A DNA stretch of 64,000 nt, taken from contig OZ038462.1 of the NCBI GenBank assembly GCA_964036295.1, positions 36,927,680 through 36,991,679 on the forward strand, given 5' to 3'. The translations under genes and the position numbers were made by a program. The notes under the pieces were generated by a model, which saw nothing but the letters and a program-made list of their open reading frames with translations, did no database searches and was not told the DNA's origin. Shown here one piece after another: positions 35,432 to 45,410 of the stretch. Numbering within the stretch: the first letter of the stretch is position 1; each line of letters starts with the position of its first letter. Origin of the DNA: Plumapathes pennacea. Lineage: Eukaryota; Cnidaria; Anthozoa; Antipatharia; Myriopathidae.

Positions 35432-35616
35432 GTAAACCTAACAAACATTTAAACCTAATGAACATTCCTACATTTATTTTGCAGGGGAAACAAGAATGTA
35501 TCTCTGTACTTGTCATGGAATGTGATTCCCGTAGCTGGCATACTACCTCTGATTTCTCCTGAGCAATACAAGTTCTACTTTGATTTCCCTAATGAGTACA
35601 CACCAAACAGAGCTTA
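33611..35616 (+). CDS. SPCS3: Signal peptidase complex subunit 3
   Basis: Exons 33611-33753, 33839-33912, about 34414-34490, 35023-35138 and 35485-35616 give roughly 180 aa, the usual family length. The protein opens [14 protein letters not shown], followed by one hydrophobic segment (~12-35) that acts as a membrane anchor. The rest is the lumenal domain with [42 protein letters not shown] and [14 protein letters not shown], all clear matches to SPC22/23. SPCS3 is the single-pass ER subunit of the complex that cleaves signal peptides. Exon 2 ends at an ATATCCTTT donor, typical of U12 introns, so the start of exon 3 is uncertain by a few bases. Stop is TAA at 35614-35616. Confidence 0.93.
33913..34413 (+). 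other. Probable U12-type (minor spliceosome) AT intron of SPCS3
   Basis: The coding frame ends at CAGACAA and continues only after about 500 bp. There is no GT donor at the junction. The intron begins ATATCCTTT, which is the U12 AT-AC consensus donor. TTCCTTGAC at 34396-34404 matches the U12 branch-site consensus. The 3' border is not a clean AC: keeping frame and length points to the region 34411-34415. Frame and motifs are seen; splicing is inferred. Confidence 0.65.
34288..34342. repeat. Poly-C followed by (CA)n
   Basis: About 30 C residues run into a CA dinucleotide tract inside the SPCS3 AT-type intron. Confidence 0.9.
35400..35432. repeat. (TG)n microsatellite
   Basis: TG dinucleotide tract in the last SPCS3 intron, about 50 bp before the final exon. 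Confidence 0.9.
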
Positions 35617-37129
35617 ACTTATTAGAAACATCTTGTCACCTAGTACTCATGAAAGTCTTAAGCTACTCCTGCCAACAACCCACTATGTGCTGTAAGTATG
35701 GAGCAGAAGTTTAGAGTTAAATTCTTTAAGTTTTATGAACTGTCCAAGTAGACTGGTTCACATGGTGTGATGGTCACATATGATGTACCTCCTTATGATA
35801 CAAATCCTGTCGTAAGTGAGTAAGTGAGTCGCAAGTGAAACTGCACTATGTTAATCGGCCTTTATGGCTCCCAATCTGCCCTGAACAAAACACACAAGTG
35901 CAGTTGGGAGGATAATATTATTGATAGACAGCTCAAACTCACGCAAGAGATCACCTGCCATATTCTCCATACTGAATCACATATATTGAGATTATAGTGA
36001 AGGAGAAGTTTGCTTCTGATCACTCTCAGGATTAGCCAAATAAACTATGATGTTATTTTAGACTTTCAATGGACAAACTGAACTGTAAAACCTTTTTGAT
36101 CAAGAATAAAGATTATACAAACATTTTCTGTGCATTTTCTTACTTTAATGCAGTGTTAATATTAATAATGTAGTCACTGTGCTAGAAAGTTTGTTTAAAA
36201 TCTCCAATGATTCACAATTCAGAGCATATGTTCATCTTCACTTTCATGAATCACTGTAGAAATACAGTCAAACCTTGCTATTTTGAACTCAGTCAATTCA
36301 AAGTCCCCTTTATTTTGAACTCAGTCAATTCAAAGTCCCCTTTATTTTGAAGTCAAGCTGAATCCCCTTGGGTTTGCTTGACTAACTTGGTTATTTTAAA
36401 ACCTTGCTATTTCAAACTATTCTTCATGTCCCATGGGACTTTGACTGTACAATATCTTGACATAGTTACACACAGCTGAACTTAGGCATTCTCTTGGGAC
36501 TATTTTGTCCGCCTATTCCAATTCGTGTATTTAAGTACAAGTATGTACAGCATGCTGTCAGACTTTGTGCTATTCTGAAAACAGCATTCCATTTGTTCCA
36601 GAGTCAGAATGGGTCCCAAAAGAACATATTTACCATCCATTCTGTGCACAGCTAATTCTTATTTTTCCAAAATAATCTCAAAAGAATGTACCCTTACATA
36701 GCAATAACTAGTAACTAAAGCAAGTGTATACATGTATACACTATGTACCCTATGGTACATATACCTTGCTGTACAGTACTGAGCTTGCGTAAATTATAAA
36801 TTGAGCAAGAGGTGAAGTGAGACAGTAAACATGGCTAGCTGGAACAAGAGACTGAAATGAATTTTCATAAGAAGGGTTTTGCACTTGGCTTCATTTTGAA
36901 GCAGATGCTCTGGGCATTTCAGAAATTTTAAAAGCAATAGTATTGCCCACAGTAGCTCCTTTCAGGTGTGACAAATTTCAGAAAGTTGCCAAACTGTGAT
37001 CTTTGGCAAACAAATTTATACATTAAACTGGGAAAGCCAGACCCAGGTTTTATCCTGCATGTCCACTAAATTACTTGCACTAAATTTGTAACATTTTTGT
37101 AACATTCATAATCATTTACAGTTGTTCTC
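35617..37129. other. Intergenic spacer between SPCS3 and the USP12/46 gene
   Basis: Both neighbouring genes end here. An AATAAA at 36105-36110 could serve SPCS3. Apart from the MITE at 36265-36447 I find no gene, RNA or long repeat. Confidence 0.5.
36265..36447. mobile_element. Mariner-like MITE with internal duplication
   Basis: A 183-bp element starts CAGTCAAACC and ends GGGACTTTGACTG, flanked by TA on both sides. A phrase of about 32 bp beginning 'gaactcagtcaattcaaag' is repeated in tandem at its left end. Confidence 0.65.
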
Positions 37130-40100
37130 TCAGTTCCTGGCTTCATAAAATAAAATGTAACCTGACTCACAAGACTTGGTTATTTCTGTTGTGAGACCAT
37201 AAAAATCCTCTATTGATTGGGCTTCAATTTTCTGTAAACAGAAAAAAATGAATGCATGGTTTATACCTGTCAAGTTAAAAGTGTAGCAGTCCAGTGAATA
37301 TCTAATGTATGTAATATATTTAAAGCCTTGCCTAAACATGCTGGAAGTTGAAAGAAAATGAGAGCACCATAGGGAAACCATGAGATCACATACATGGGGT
37401 TGGGGCTATATAGTGGGAGCAGGCCGGGATGGGGCTAAATTTAAAACCTTTTCTGACTTGTGTAGCTGTTTTCATTAATGCCACTATTATCTTAAGAAAG
37501 GATTTTGAATCACAGTAGATCCTTAAAACTGGAGATTTGTATGCAGAAGATTGGCATGCCTATTTATACTGGAGAGCAGGAGACTCCTGCATAATATGCA
37601 AGGGTTGATGTCTCTGACATTAATTTTACATAATATGTGCACTGTATTTAATAAGATCACCTACCTCAACCAGATCATCATCAAAAAGTAACCAGAAACC
37701 ATGACTTTTAACTATTGTTATGTAGTGCCCCCGGTTGGGCCCACTGAAACAGAAAAGTAATAAAATTTTTACAAAATGACAGTTTTAGTATCCACATAAA
37801 TAATTATTATGCACATGTGTAATGTAGTAGTTACCATACCTGCCACAGTGGACAACCACAGCTACCAAGTCATAGAGTTTGTCACAGTTGATGGCATCAT
37901 CAGACTGATGGGTAAAAAGAGACAAAGTTAATCATTGAAGGATAACAAAGTTCGGTCCGATCTGCTAGTACACTGTATAATACATGGTAATTGAATACAT
38001 GTATGTCACCCAGTGTTACAGTAAATGAAATGCTATAATTTTCCTTTTACTTTACCCACTGCATAAATACTCTTTCATTAAGCACACAAATTATTCAGTG
38101 ACCCAGTGAAAAACTCTTCATTACCATGCCGCTTCATTACTTTAATTCTGATGGATCCGAATGGGCAAAAAAGCATTTCATTGATGTAGGAAATAATTCA
38201 CATAAAAAGTCTATAAAGTACCTTGTTATATTAAGGGCGTGTTTGATTAGGTCTGCTGATCCGTAAAATTATTTGGTTTGGAACTGATTAAGGCAGGATG
38301 TATCAGGAGCAAGCATGAAGGTTTTTAAAACAATTTGGAACAAAATCTGCCCCAGAACAAGCAAAACTTTGGGTCATTTTAGCTATTTCTATTCTGGAAT
38401 AGACCCAGTCAAACGCACCCTAAAGTGTACTTTCTCTTACATAAAAAGTACGTATATCATCAACATTGTAACTCACCGTGTTGAACAGTCTAAGTTCAAA
38501 GGGGAAAACCACACGATATGAAATCTTGGTGTATCTCTGCAGCTGCTCCATGTACTTGAACCTCTTGAGGTGCAAGGCTAGAATTTTAGGAAGCTTCTTC
38601 ACCCTCATTCTAAACACCAACAAACAAATTACAATATTACATATTTTAATTCTGCTTTTTTAGTGCATGGTAAAACTACAATATAATTAGATATTCTCAC
38701 ACAAACAGTTATGTTTGTCACAGTATGGCTGCTGTCGTTGGTAACCACCACCACCACAAATATATCTAAGTACAGTACACTGTATTACTCCATTGAAAAA
38801 GAATGTACATGATTTATGGATAATAGATACACTGTAAACAATATACTGTAATCCTATAACAGTGGGATTGAGGAGCTTCCACTAATAATTATTTTTTTGT
38901 GGAAATCATCCACACCTTTTTTGTGCCTCCTGTTTGCTGCAGCACATCTCACAGAAGTATTTATACTCACTACAGAGTGTCTCAGTTGAGGAGAAACCCC
39001 TGCAAATCAAGGAGCACATTAGTTCACTGAATAGGATGCAACCTGAAGCTTTCAACTATTTATGGCTTACAGTAACTAACTTATTAGTTAGTACATAACT
39101 TCTGCTTACTACCCTGCTAGACTGAATTGTTTGTTTTCAATATTGTGCATGAAATGCACAGGGGTAGTGGTGTACTGATGTATCTCACACATTGCAGACA
39201 CAAAAAATGAACAAGTGGAAACAATCAGCTGGTGTGACATGCAGAAAAATTCAAACTACTATAAAAGCCTGGCAGTTTCTTTTTACTGTACTTTAGGTAC
39301 ACAATGTACAGATCAAAGAACTGAATGGTTCCATGTAGCTGCTCCTAATTCTCCTCTTATCATATAGGGAATAATGTTGCTGCAACTTTTCAACAACACC
39401 ATCTGTAGCATTGTACTAGCCTGTACTGTATAAAATAGGCTCTACTGAGAGGTTCCATATATCCTGTATGTGATTAACAATTGCACCAAAAGGATCTCTT
39501 CTAAAGTTATCAGTGAAATACTCACTTTAAACAGTGTGTGATGGATGTGTTTTGCTCAACATCGACTGACAGATCCAAGAATGATTCATCTTTGCTGCTC
39601 ACCTGAAAGTAGCAAAAATGCGTGTTGGACAGGGTACAGCTGATTTACACCCACAACATCACATTGTTAGCTCAGTAAAAATATATTACATAGTTACATA
39701 AACTTAAACTTTTGTCATAAAAAGTACCGGTGTACAATAATTATGTATACTTACAGTTTCACAGCACAGACAACGGGTCTCATTTGTTAGTGTTCCTTCA
39801 AACATCTCATGAACCCATGTCTTCTCTTGTTTGCCAGTGTTCTGTACATGGCTTGTTCCATTACATACAGTGGCACTTGTCACAGTTCCCACTGATGACA
39901 CACTACCCTTACTGCTCACACTGCCAGTGCTGCTGTGTTTATCTTTCTCCTTTTCACGGTTTTTCTCTCCTGCATTACAAAAGTTTCCTGTCTCAGTCTG
40001 TTACTACCACACTATAGTCAAGCATCTGATTTGAGCCATTCATTACATTTATTTAGTACTTAATATGATATTTCTGGTAAACACAAGTTTTACATGCCTG

Positions 40101-41932
40101 ACAATGCCTTAACATCATGTCTTTTTCTTTCAACTTTCTCCAAGTTCAACTACACATTAAGCACATAGGGTTAGAATTTTTTGAGTGGACCATTTCTTGG
40201 GTTAGAAATTTTTTGGTGGTTCTTTTCTGGATCGAAAGATTTTGGCATAACTTCTTTTAGGGTTGATTGAAAAGTATGCTCTGGTGTTCTTGAATTTATG
40301 TCAAACAATATTGTTACCTTTCCAGATCTTCAAAACTGCCATGAAAATGACAAGGATACTTCCTATTATAGCTGTTTATTCATGGAAGATCATGTTACTC
40401 AGTTACAGAATTTGTTGGCCGTTGATCCTTTCTTGGTTTCATAAATCCGGCCCCTGTCACATCTCCCCATCACTAATACACCTGGCTACCCCCCCCCCCC
40501 CCCCCCCCTCCCCCTCCTAAAAAAAAACTTGGGTTTGCATTCACTTACAAACAGCATTGCTTTAAAACTCTACTTAGGGAAAATGTTCAAGATCCAGGAC
40601 TGAGCCTGTATAACACAATGCTCATATGGCTTCAAAGAGTATATCTCCTACAGTTAGTATGTTTTCTGTGGCATGAAAATCAAAATTTCAAAATTGCATT
40701 GGTATAAATGGGGTTTCTTTAGTCTGGCCTAAAGAACAGACTTACGGTACCTTGTAAAAGATCCGCTATTGTATTGAGGAGGTAATTCAAGAATTCATGG
40801 GCATCTTGCTGCATATAATTATCAAATAATTCTGAAAACCAAGACAAATAAAGAAGAAGCTCAGCAACAGTACCTAGCCACAGTTATCTGCCTGTAGTTA
40901 CTGAATTTTATCTTCATACTAACATTGTTATGGTTTCCAAATCAGAACTTTGAAATGTTAGCATTATGGGAAAGGCAGCCCCAAAGTAGACAGAGATGCC
41001 ATCAACAAATTTTCATGTGGGAGGAGTCTGGGCCAGAGGCCTGGTCCCCACTTGGTAAATCGAGGAGCAAACTCTCAGGGAGTAGGGTAGGGGACTAAGG
41101 GTGGAATTTAGATGCAAGACTCCTGTGTAAAAGTGGCAGAGGTGGTAGCTGGTCTGAGAGAAATGTTCGACTGATTTCTCTCATGTTCCTTCTTTTGACA
41201 CATGCTTTAATTGCATGTCAATCAAGAAAACAGACACCTTTTAATATGAAGATTTGTTTATATCTACAAGTCTGTGTACTGTATGCTGTTGGGTACTGTA
41301 TACTTATTGCATGACTGTTTCTTCATTTGCATTTACGTTTATGTCTTATCTGTCAACACTCCCATTTCAAAATACTTTGGCATTTTACTTATACATACTC
41401 TGTTCAAATGTGAGCCATGCAGAATACTGCCACAATTCGTGGATGCATCGTTTAACTGTTTTTAAGACAAAACCCACCATTTTCTTTCCTCAGTCTTGCA
41501 ACAAATTTCTTCGGTGCAATCACTCCAACTTTCTTCTTTTGTGATGCAATGTTGTTGAATAGATCAGCCAAACATGTGAGAAGCGATTCTTTTCGTTTCG
41601 ACACAGGTTTATAAGCCAAGACTTTCTCGCGGAACGGACGACAGAAGTACAGAGCCTGCAGTACCGAATTACAGTAACAAGTATTTCCAAACTACAAAGA
41701 AACAACAAGAAACAAAAATTAATAGAAGGAAGTAACGCTACTGTGGAAACATTTCAAGCACACCACTTACGTTTACGAGACCAAAGTAATGTTCATTTGG
41801 GGGAAACTCCTGGCCGATTTCCTTCTCGAGTTGTGAGGCGTTTGCACCCTTTAAGTAAAAACGAAAGCGATGGTTTAGGAGCAGGCACCTTGGAAGCATA
41901 GTACTTATCCAAATAGAACACCTGCGTACCAT
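37130..41932 (-). CDS. USP46-like: USP12/USP46-family ubiquitin-specific protease
   Basis: Ten minus-strand exons join in frame: 41932-41771, 41691-41478, 40831-40751, 39969-39755, 39602-39526, 38999-38916, 38609-38477, 37904-37840, 37743-37665, 37231-37130, about 403 aa (human USP46 is 366). The catalytic Cys box reads [37 protein letters not shown], the zinc-ribbon pairs CLCCET and [19 protein letters not shown], the His box [15 protein letters not shown] and FDDDLVE follow in family order. These enzymes remove ubiquitin from substrates such as histones and receptors and depend on WDR48/WDR20 partners. The loop exon 39969-39755 is longer than in vertebrates and Ser/Val-rich. The start chosen, [12 protein letters not shown], gives an N-terminus unlike human; a different first exon is possible. 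Stop TGA at 37130-37132. It cannot be assigned to USP12 or USP46 individually. Confidence 0.93.
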
Positions 41933-42057
41933 TATTAGTCTTCAACCCATTGTTTTTTCCCCTAGCAAGAGTATCAACTTCCACCTTCACCTTCAAAAAT
42001 CAAAATAAAGCTAACTGCGCATGTTTTCTTTTCGCAACCTCGTTTTCATGTTTCAAA
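41933..42057. promoter_or_regulatory. Bidirectional promoter of the USP12/46-like and MYND-UBA genes
   Basis: Only about 125 bp separate the divergent start codons. AAAATGGCGGC, spanning the MYND gene start codon at 42058, matches the YY1 consensus, a common arrangement at metazoan housekeeping starts. No TATA box is seen. Confidence 0.55.
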
Positions 42058-43288
42058 ATGGCGGCTGCCGAAGACATTTGCTGTGCGAACTGTGATCGCA
42101 CAAAAAACGTTATGAAGCGATGTACCGGCTGCCTGCAAACCTTTTATTGGTAATCTTGAATATCTTAGCTATTCTAGATAGTCGAAGAAAGTCAATACCT
42201 TTATCATAAGTTTGTTGTAGCAGCAGACTTACTTTAATCTGTATTTAAATAACCCATGATCAGTGCTATCAATCAACGTACATTAATAGCTTATTCTGGT
42301 CTCCTACACTTCATGGACGCACCTTTTAGTTTTCATTGGCGTTCAGGAGTTTTACCGTCTTAAGGCAGTGAAACCAGTGACTATGATAGGTATTACTATT
42401 TCATCATATTTTCTCTCTGTTTCGCATTTCAGCTCCCGTGAATGTCAAAGGAAACACTGGCCAAGCCATAAGCAAGAATGTGTAAAAGCAAGAGCCAAAG
42501 CCAACAAATTCCTACCAGATGAAAAATACAGATCCAGCAAAGTAAATACATATAGTGACAAAAAAAGTTTGTCTCATTTAGAAAACCAGTTTGCAAGCAC
42601 AAAGGTCACAAAGATTTATGCCTCCCAGCTTGGAACCCAAGAGGTGGACATACAGTGCAGGAAAAACAAATCAAAATGTGACTCCCATAATCAAGAGTTC
42701 CGGGCTAGAAATAAAGGGCAAGCAACTGAACAATTACAACAGCTATCTTCACCCGACAGTGATGTCGGAGATTTGAAGCAAAGGAAATGTTTGTTAGCCG
42801 CACAGGAACATACAGTAGCAGCTGACTTAAACTGTAAAGATAAAACTGGATCAGCAGGAACTTCCACTTTCTCTGAAGATGGAAATACCAATGTGTCAGA
42901 AGTGAACCCCATAAGTTCCCCTGTTACAATTTTCATAAAACACAACAAGGCAAAACATACACTCAAAATTCCAACTGCATGTGTTAACAATGGCAAGTCA
43001 ATTTGGCAGTGCATTTCTGATTTCCTTCACATTCCAGTACCCAAATTAAAGTTAATCCACAAAGGCAAAATGGCTACACTAGATAACATTGAGTGCTTTG
43101 TATCAGAGAAAGCCTTATTCCAAGCTTTTGGAGAAGTGGCTGAAACTGAACATGACCTGGACAAAAGTGACATTGATCTCATTACAAAGCAAGCTGGTGT
43201 GGACAGAAATACTGCCATCAAAGCGCTGAGGAATGCAGGAACAGTGATTGATGCAATTATTGATTTAGGAAATAAAATGGGAGCCTGA
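42058..43288 (+). CDS. MYND zinc-finger protein with ubiquitin-like and NAC-type UBA regions
   Basis: Two exons (42058-42149, 42433-43288) encode about 315 aa. Residues ~8-48 form a complete MYND finger built across the splice junction: CCANC, CTGC, FYC, SRECQ, HWPSHKQEC, with all zinc ligands in place. A Lys/Ser/Gln-rich, probably disordered stretch follows. Residues ~195-255 read like a ubiquitin-like fold (TIFIKHNKAKHTLKIP to LKLIHKGKMATLDN). The C-terminus, DIDLITKQAGVDRNTAIKAL to DAIIDL, closely resembles the UBA domain of NAC-alpha. MYND fingers bind proline-rich peptides and UBA domains bind ubiquitin or helical partners, so an adaptor role is inferred. I do not recognise a named vertebrate gene with this order. 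It shares a promoter with a deubiquitinase. Confidence 0.82.
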
Positions 43289-45244
43289 ATTTGCAATGTT
43301 TTGAATCCTGAGATATGAGGATGGAAGTAATGTTTGAAGTGTAAATTTCTTTGTATTAACTGAAGATCAGTTTCATTCAGCTGATTTGCATTTATATTGA
43401 GCAGTGACAAAATCAAAATATACTTGGTTCGGTATCGTACCCGGGTATCGTAATTCCTTGATCTTTCACAACAATTAAAACACCTAAAAACTGCAGAAGC
43501 TCCACGAAATTATACACATCAATATATATTATACCTGGGATTACTAATTTTCAAGAAGTTGATGGCGACATCAAGATTTTTTCTGCTGGCTCGCGGCTAC
43601 AGATCTGTTAGCACTGGCAGTTCTTCGTAAGTCATAACACTGGCTGTACGTTTTGGATAGCCTCTCTGTTGTTGAAGCAAATTTAAGAAAATTATATAAA
43701 CGTCTTAATAAAACCATAAACGAGAGGCGAACTAAACGGACCGCACATTCCTAAAATTCGTCACCCCTCCCCCCTATACCATACATGGACACTGAACCAA
43801 TATACGCACCCCACCCCCCTACACCTACACTCAGCTCAATAGATCAGCCCTGCTGTGAAGTCGCATCATTTTACTGCCCTCTTTGCTACCATCGATAGTT
43901 CACACAAGAAGCTGAGAAAACACAGTACCTTAATCAGCAGAGTTTCGTAGCCGCTTGCGATAGAACCAGGATGCATTATCAGTCAGAAATTGTATTATAG
44001 TTTTCGTTATTCTTGTAAGTTGTCCTTAAAGTTGAGCAACAAGCAGAATTTAGTTGTTCTGGAGAGCCACCTTCGAAACGAGCAAGTAGAGACGAAAATA
44101 AACACATGTGCAATGAAACAAAAAGTCCAGGCAAATTACCGACACATTTTACAAGGAATAATGACCCTCATACCACTAGTCGAACGATATCTATCAAATG
44201 CATCGCCTCTCACATCTCTAAATAATGCGAGACAAAGAGTTGGGTGCAATACCAGAGTAATTACACAGTCACTGTTAGATAAACTAGAGCACTTCAGTTA
44301 CGTTCAACATTCTCGCGTCCGTTTATGTTTTGGTGTATTCTAGGTTCCGACACACTCATTCAAGTCTACAAATTACTGTATTTACAGAACACAAAGAGCA
44401 GGATATTATCTCTATTAAACTAACAGCTGTTACCGTTTCAGTTTGTCACAAGATTTGGGGCAACGGAACAGGCATATTCATGTCTTTTATCTTTGGCTCT
44501 TGGTTTGTATTTCTTGCCATCGCGTGCGGAACCTAATCGAGGCCCTCTTGGCCTCGCCACCTGAATCTGTATATAATCGCATAAAATGGAACAAAAGATA
44601 ATTTATGATATGGAAAAAAAGAACTAACTGTAGAACTTTTTGCTCAGACAAATGGCTTACGCTTGTAATGTCTGTCAACACATTCTTTACGGCGCTCAGC
44701 ATGCCATCTATCACAAAACTTTACATTGATACACTAAATTTTACCGCTCTACACCAACGCAGACAGAACTTGCTGTTTTGGGTCCTACAACAATTTGATG
44801 AAAAAAATTGAAAATGTTTTCAGATTCAGGACAGACTGTTTGCCAGAAATAACTACTCTCCAGCAAAAGGATTAAAATTGGGCAATGATTAAGGTGAATA
44901 CATGCAGAAACCTATTTCTCCGCTTTGGTCACTATTCAGCTTTGTGATTGGTCAGATTATCGACAACTCACCTTGTGCACAGGCGCTAGGCACGTGATGA
45001 ACAACTGACACATTCCCTGACCCTGGCGTAACTTTAATTTCTTCCTCTGCTTATTTATAGTTACAATAAACGCAAGAAACCTAACCAACCGGCCAAACAT
45101 GCAAATATACCAAACAAAAGCGACTCAGTTAGGGGAGAACGCGTCAAAAGTAACGCTGGCTGATAAGAAGTTTAAATATTAAGAGTGGCTAGAAGAAAAT
45201 AACATGTATTACTAAATCATCTGACACAACGGGTAAAACGCGCA
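43289..45244. other. Intergenic spacer
   Basis: A possible polyadenylation signal AATAAA lies at 43707-43712. An open frame of up to 117 codons at 43990-44343 has no family resemblance I can name and no splice support. No RNA gene or clear mobile element was seen. Confidence 0.45.
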
Positions 45245-45410
45245 AACGCCTGTTCCAGACTCTGAATGTTCCCACTCTTCTGATTGGTTAGAGTGAAAAT
45301 AATACCCCTCATCTGCTGTGGTTTGATAAGCAGCTGACATGAATCCTGATCAGTCAGTTGAGCCAGTTTTACAGAGTTGAGTTATCGCATCAGTCTTGAC
45401 TACACTCATT
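45245..45410 (+). promoter_or_regulatory. Conserved promoter of CTHRC1-like copy 1
   Basis: This block recurs nearly unchanged before copies 2 and 3. It contains an inverted CCAAT (ATTGG, near 45285), CATCTG, a RUNX-like TGTGGTTT, GATAAG (45325-45330) and CAGCTG (45331-45336). The last E-box ends 74 bp before the ATG. Conservation is seen; factor binding is inferred. Confidence 0.6.

Noticed and set aside
41793-41996. Alternative N-terminal frame for the USP12/46-like gene
   Set aside because: It has no ATG (it opens at TTG just after a stop codon), so it cannot serve as the first coding exon by itself.
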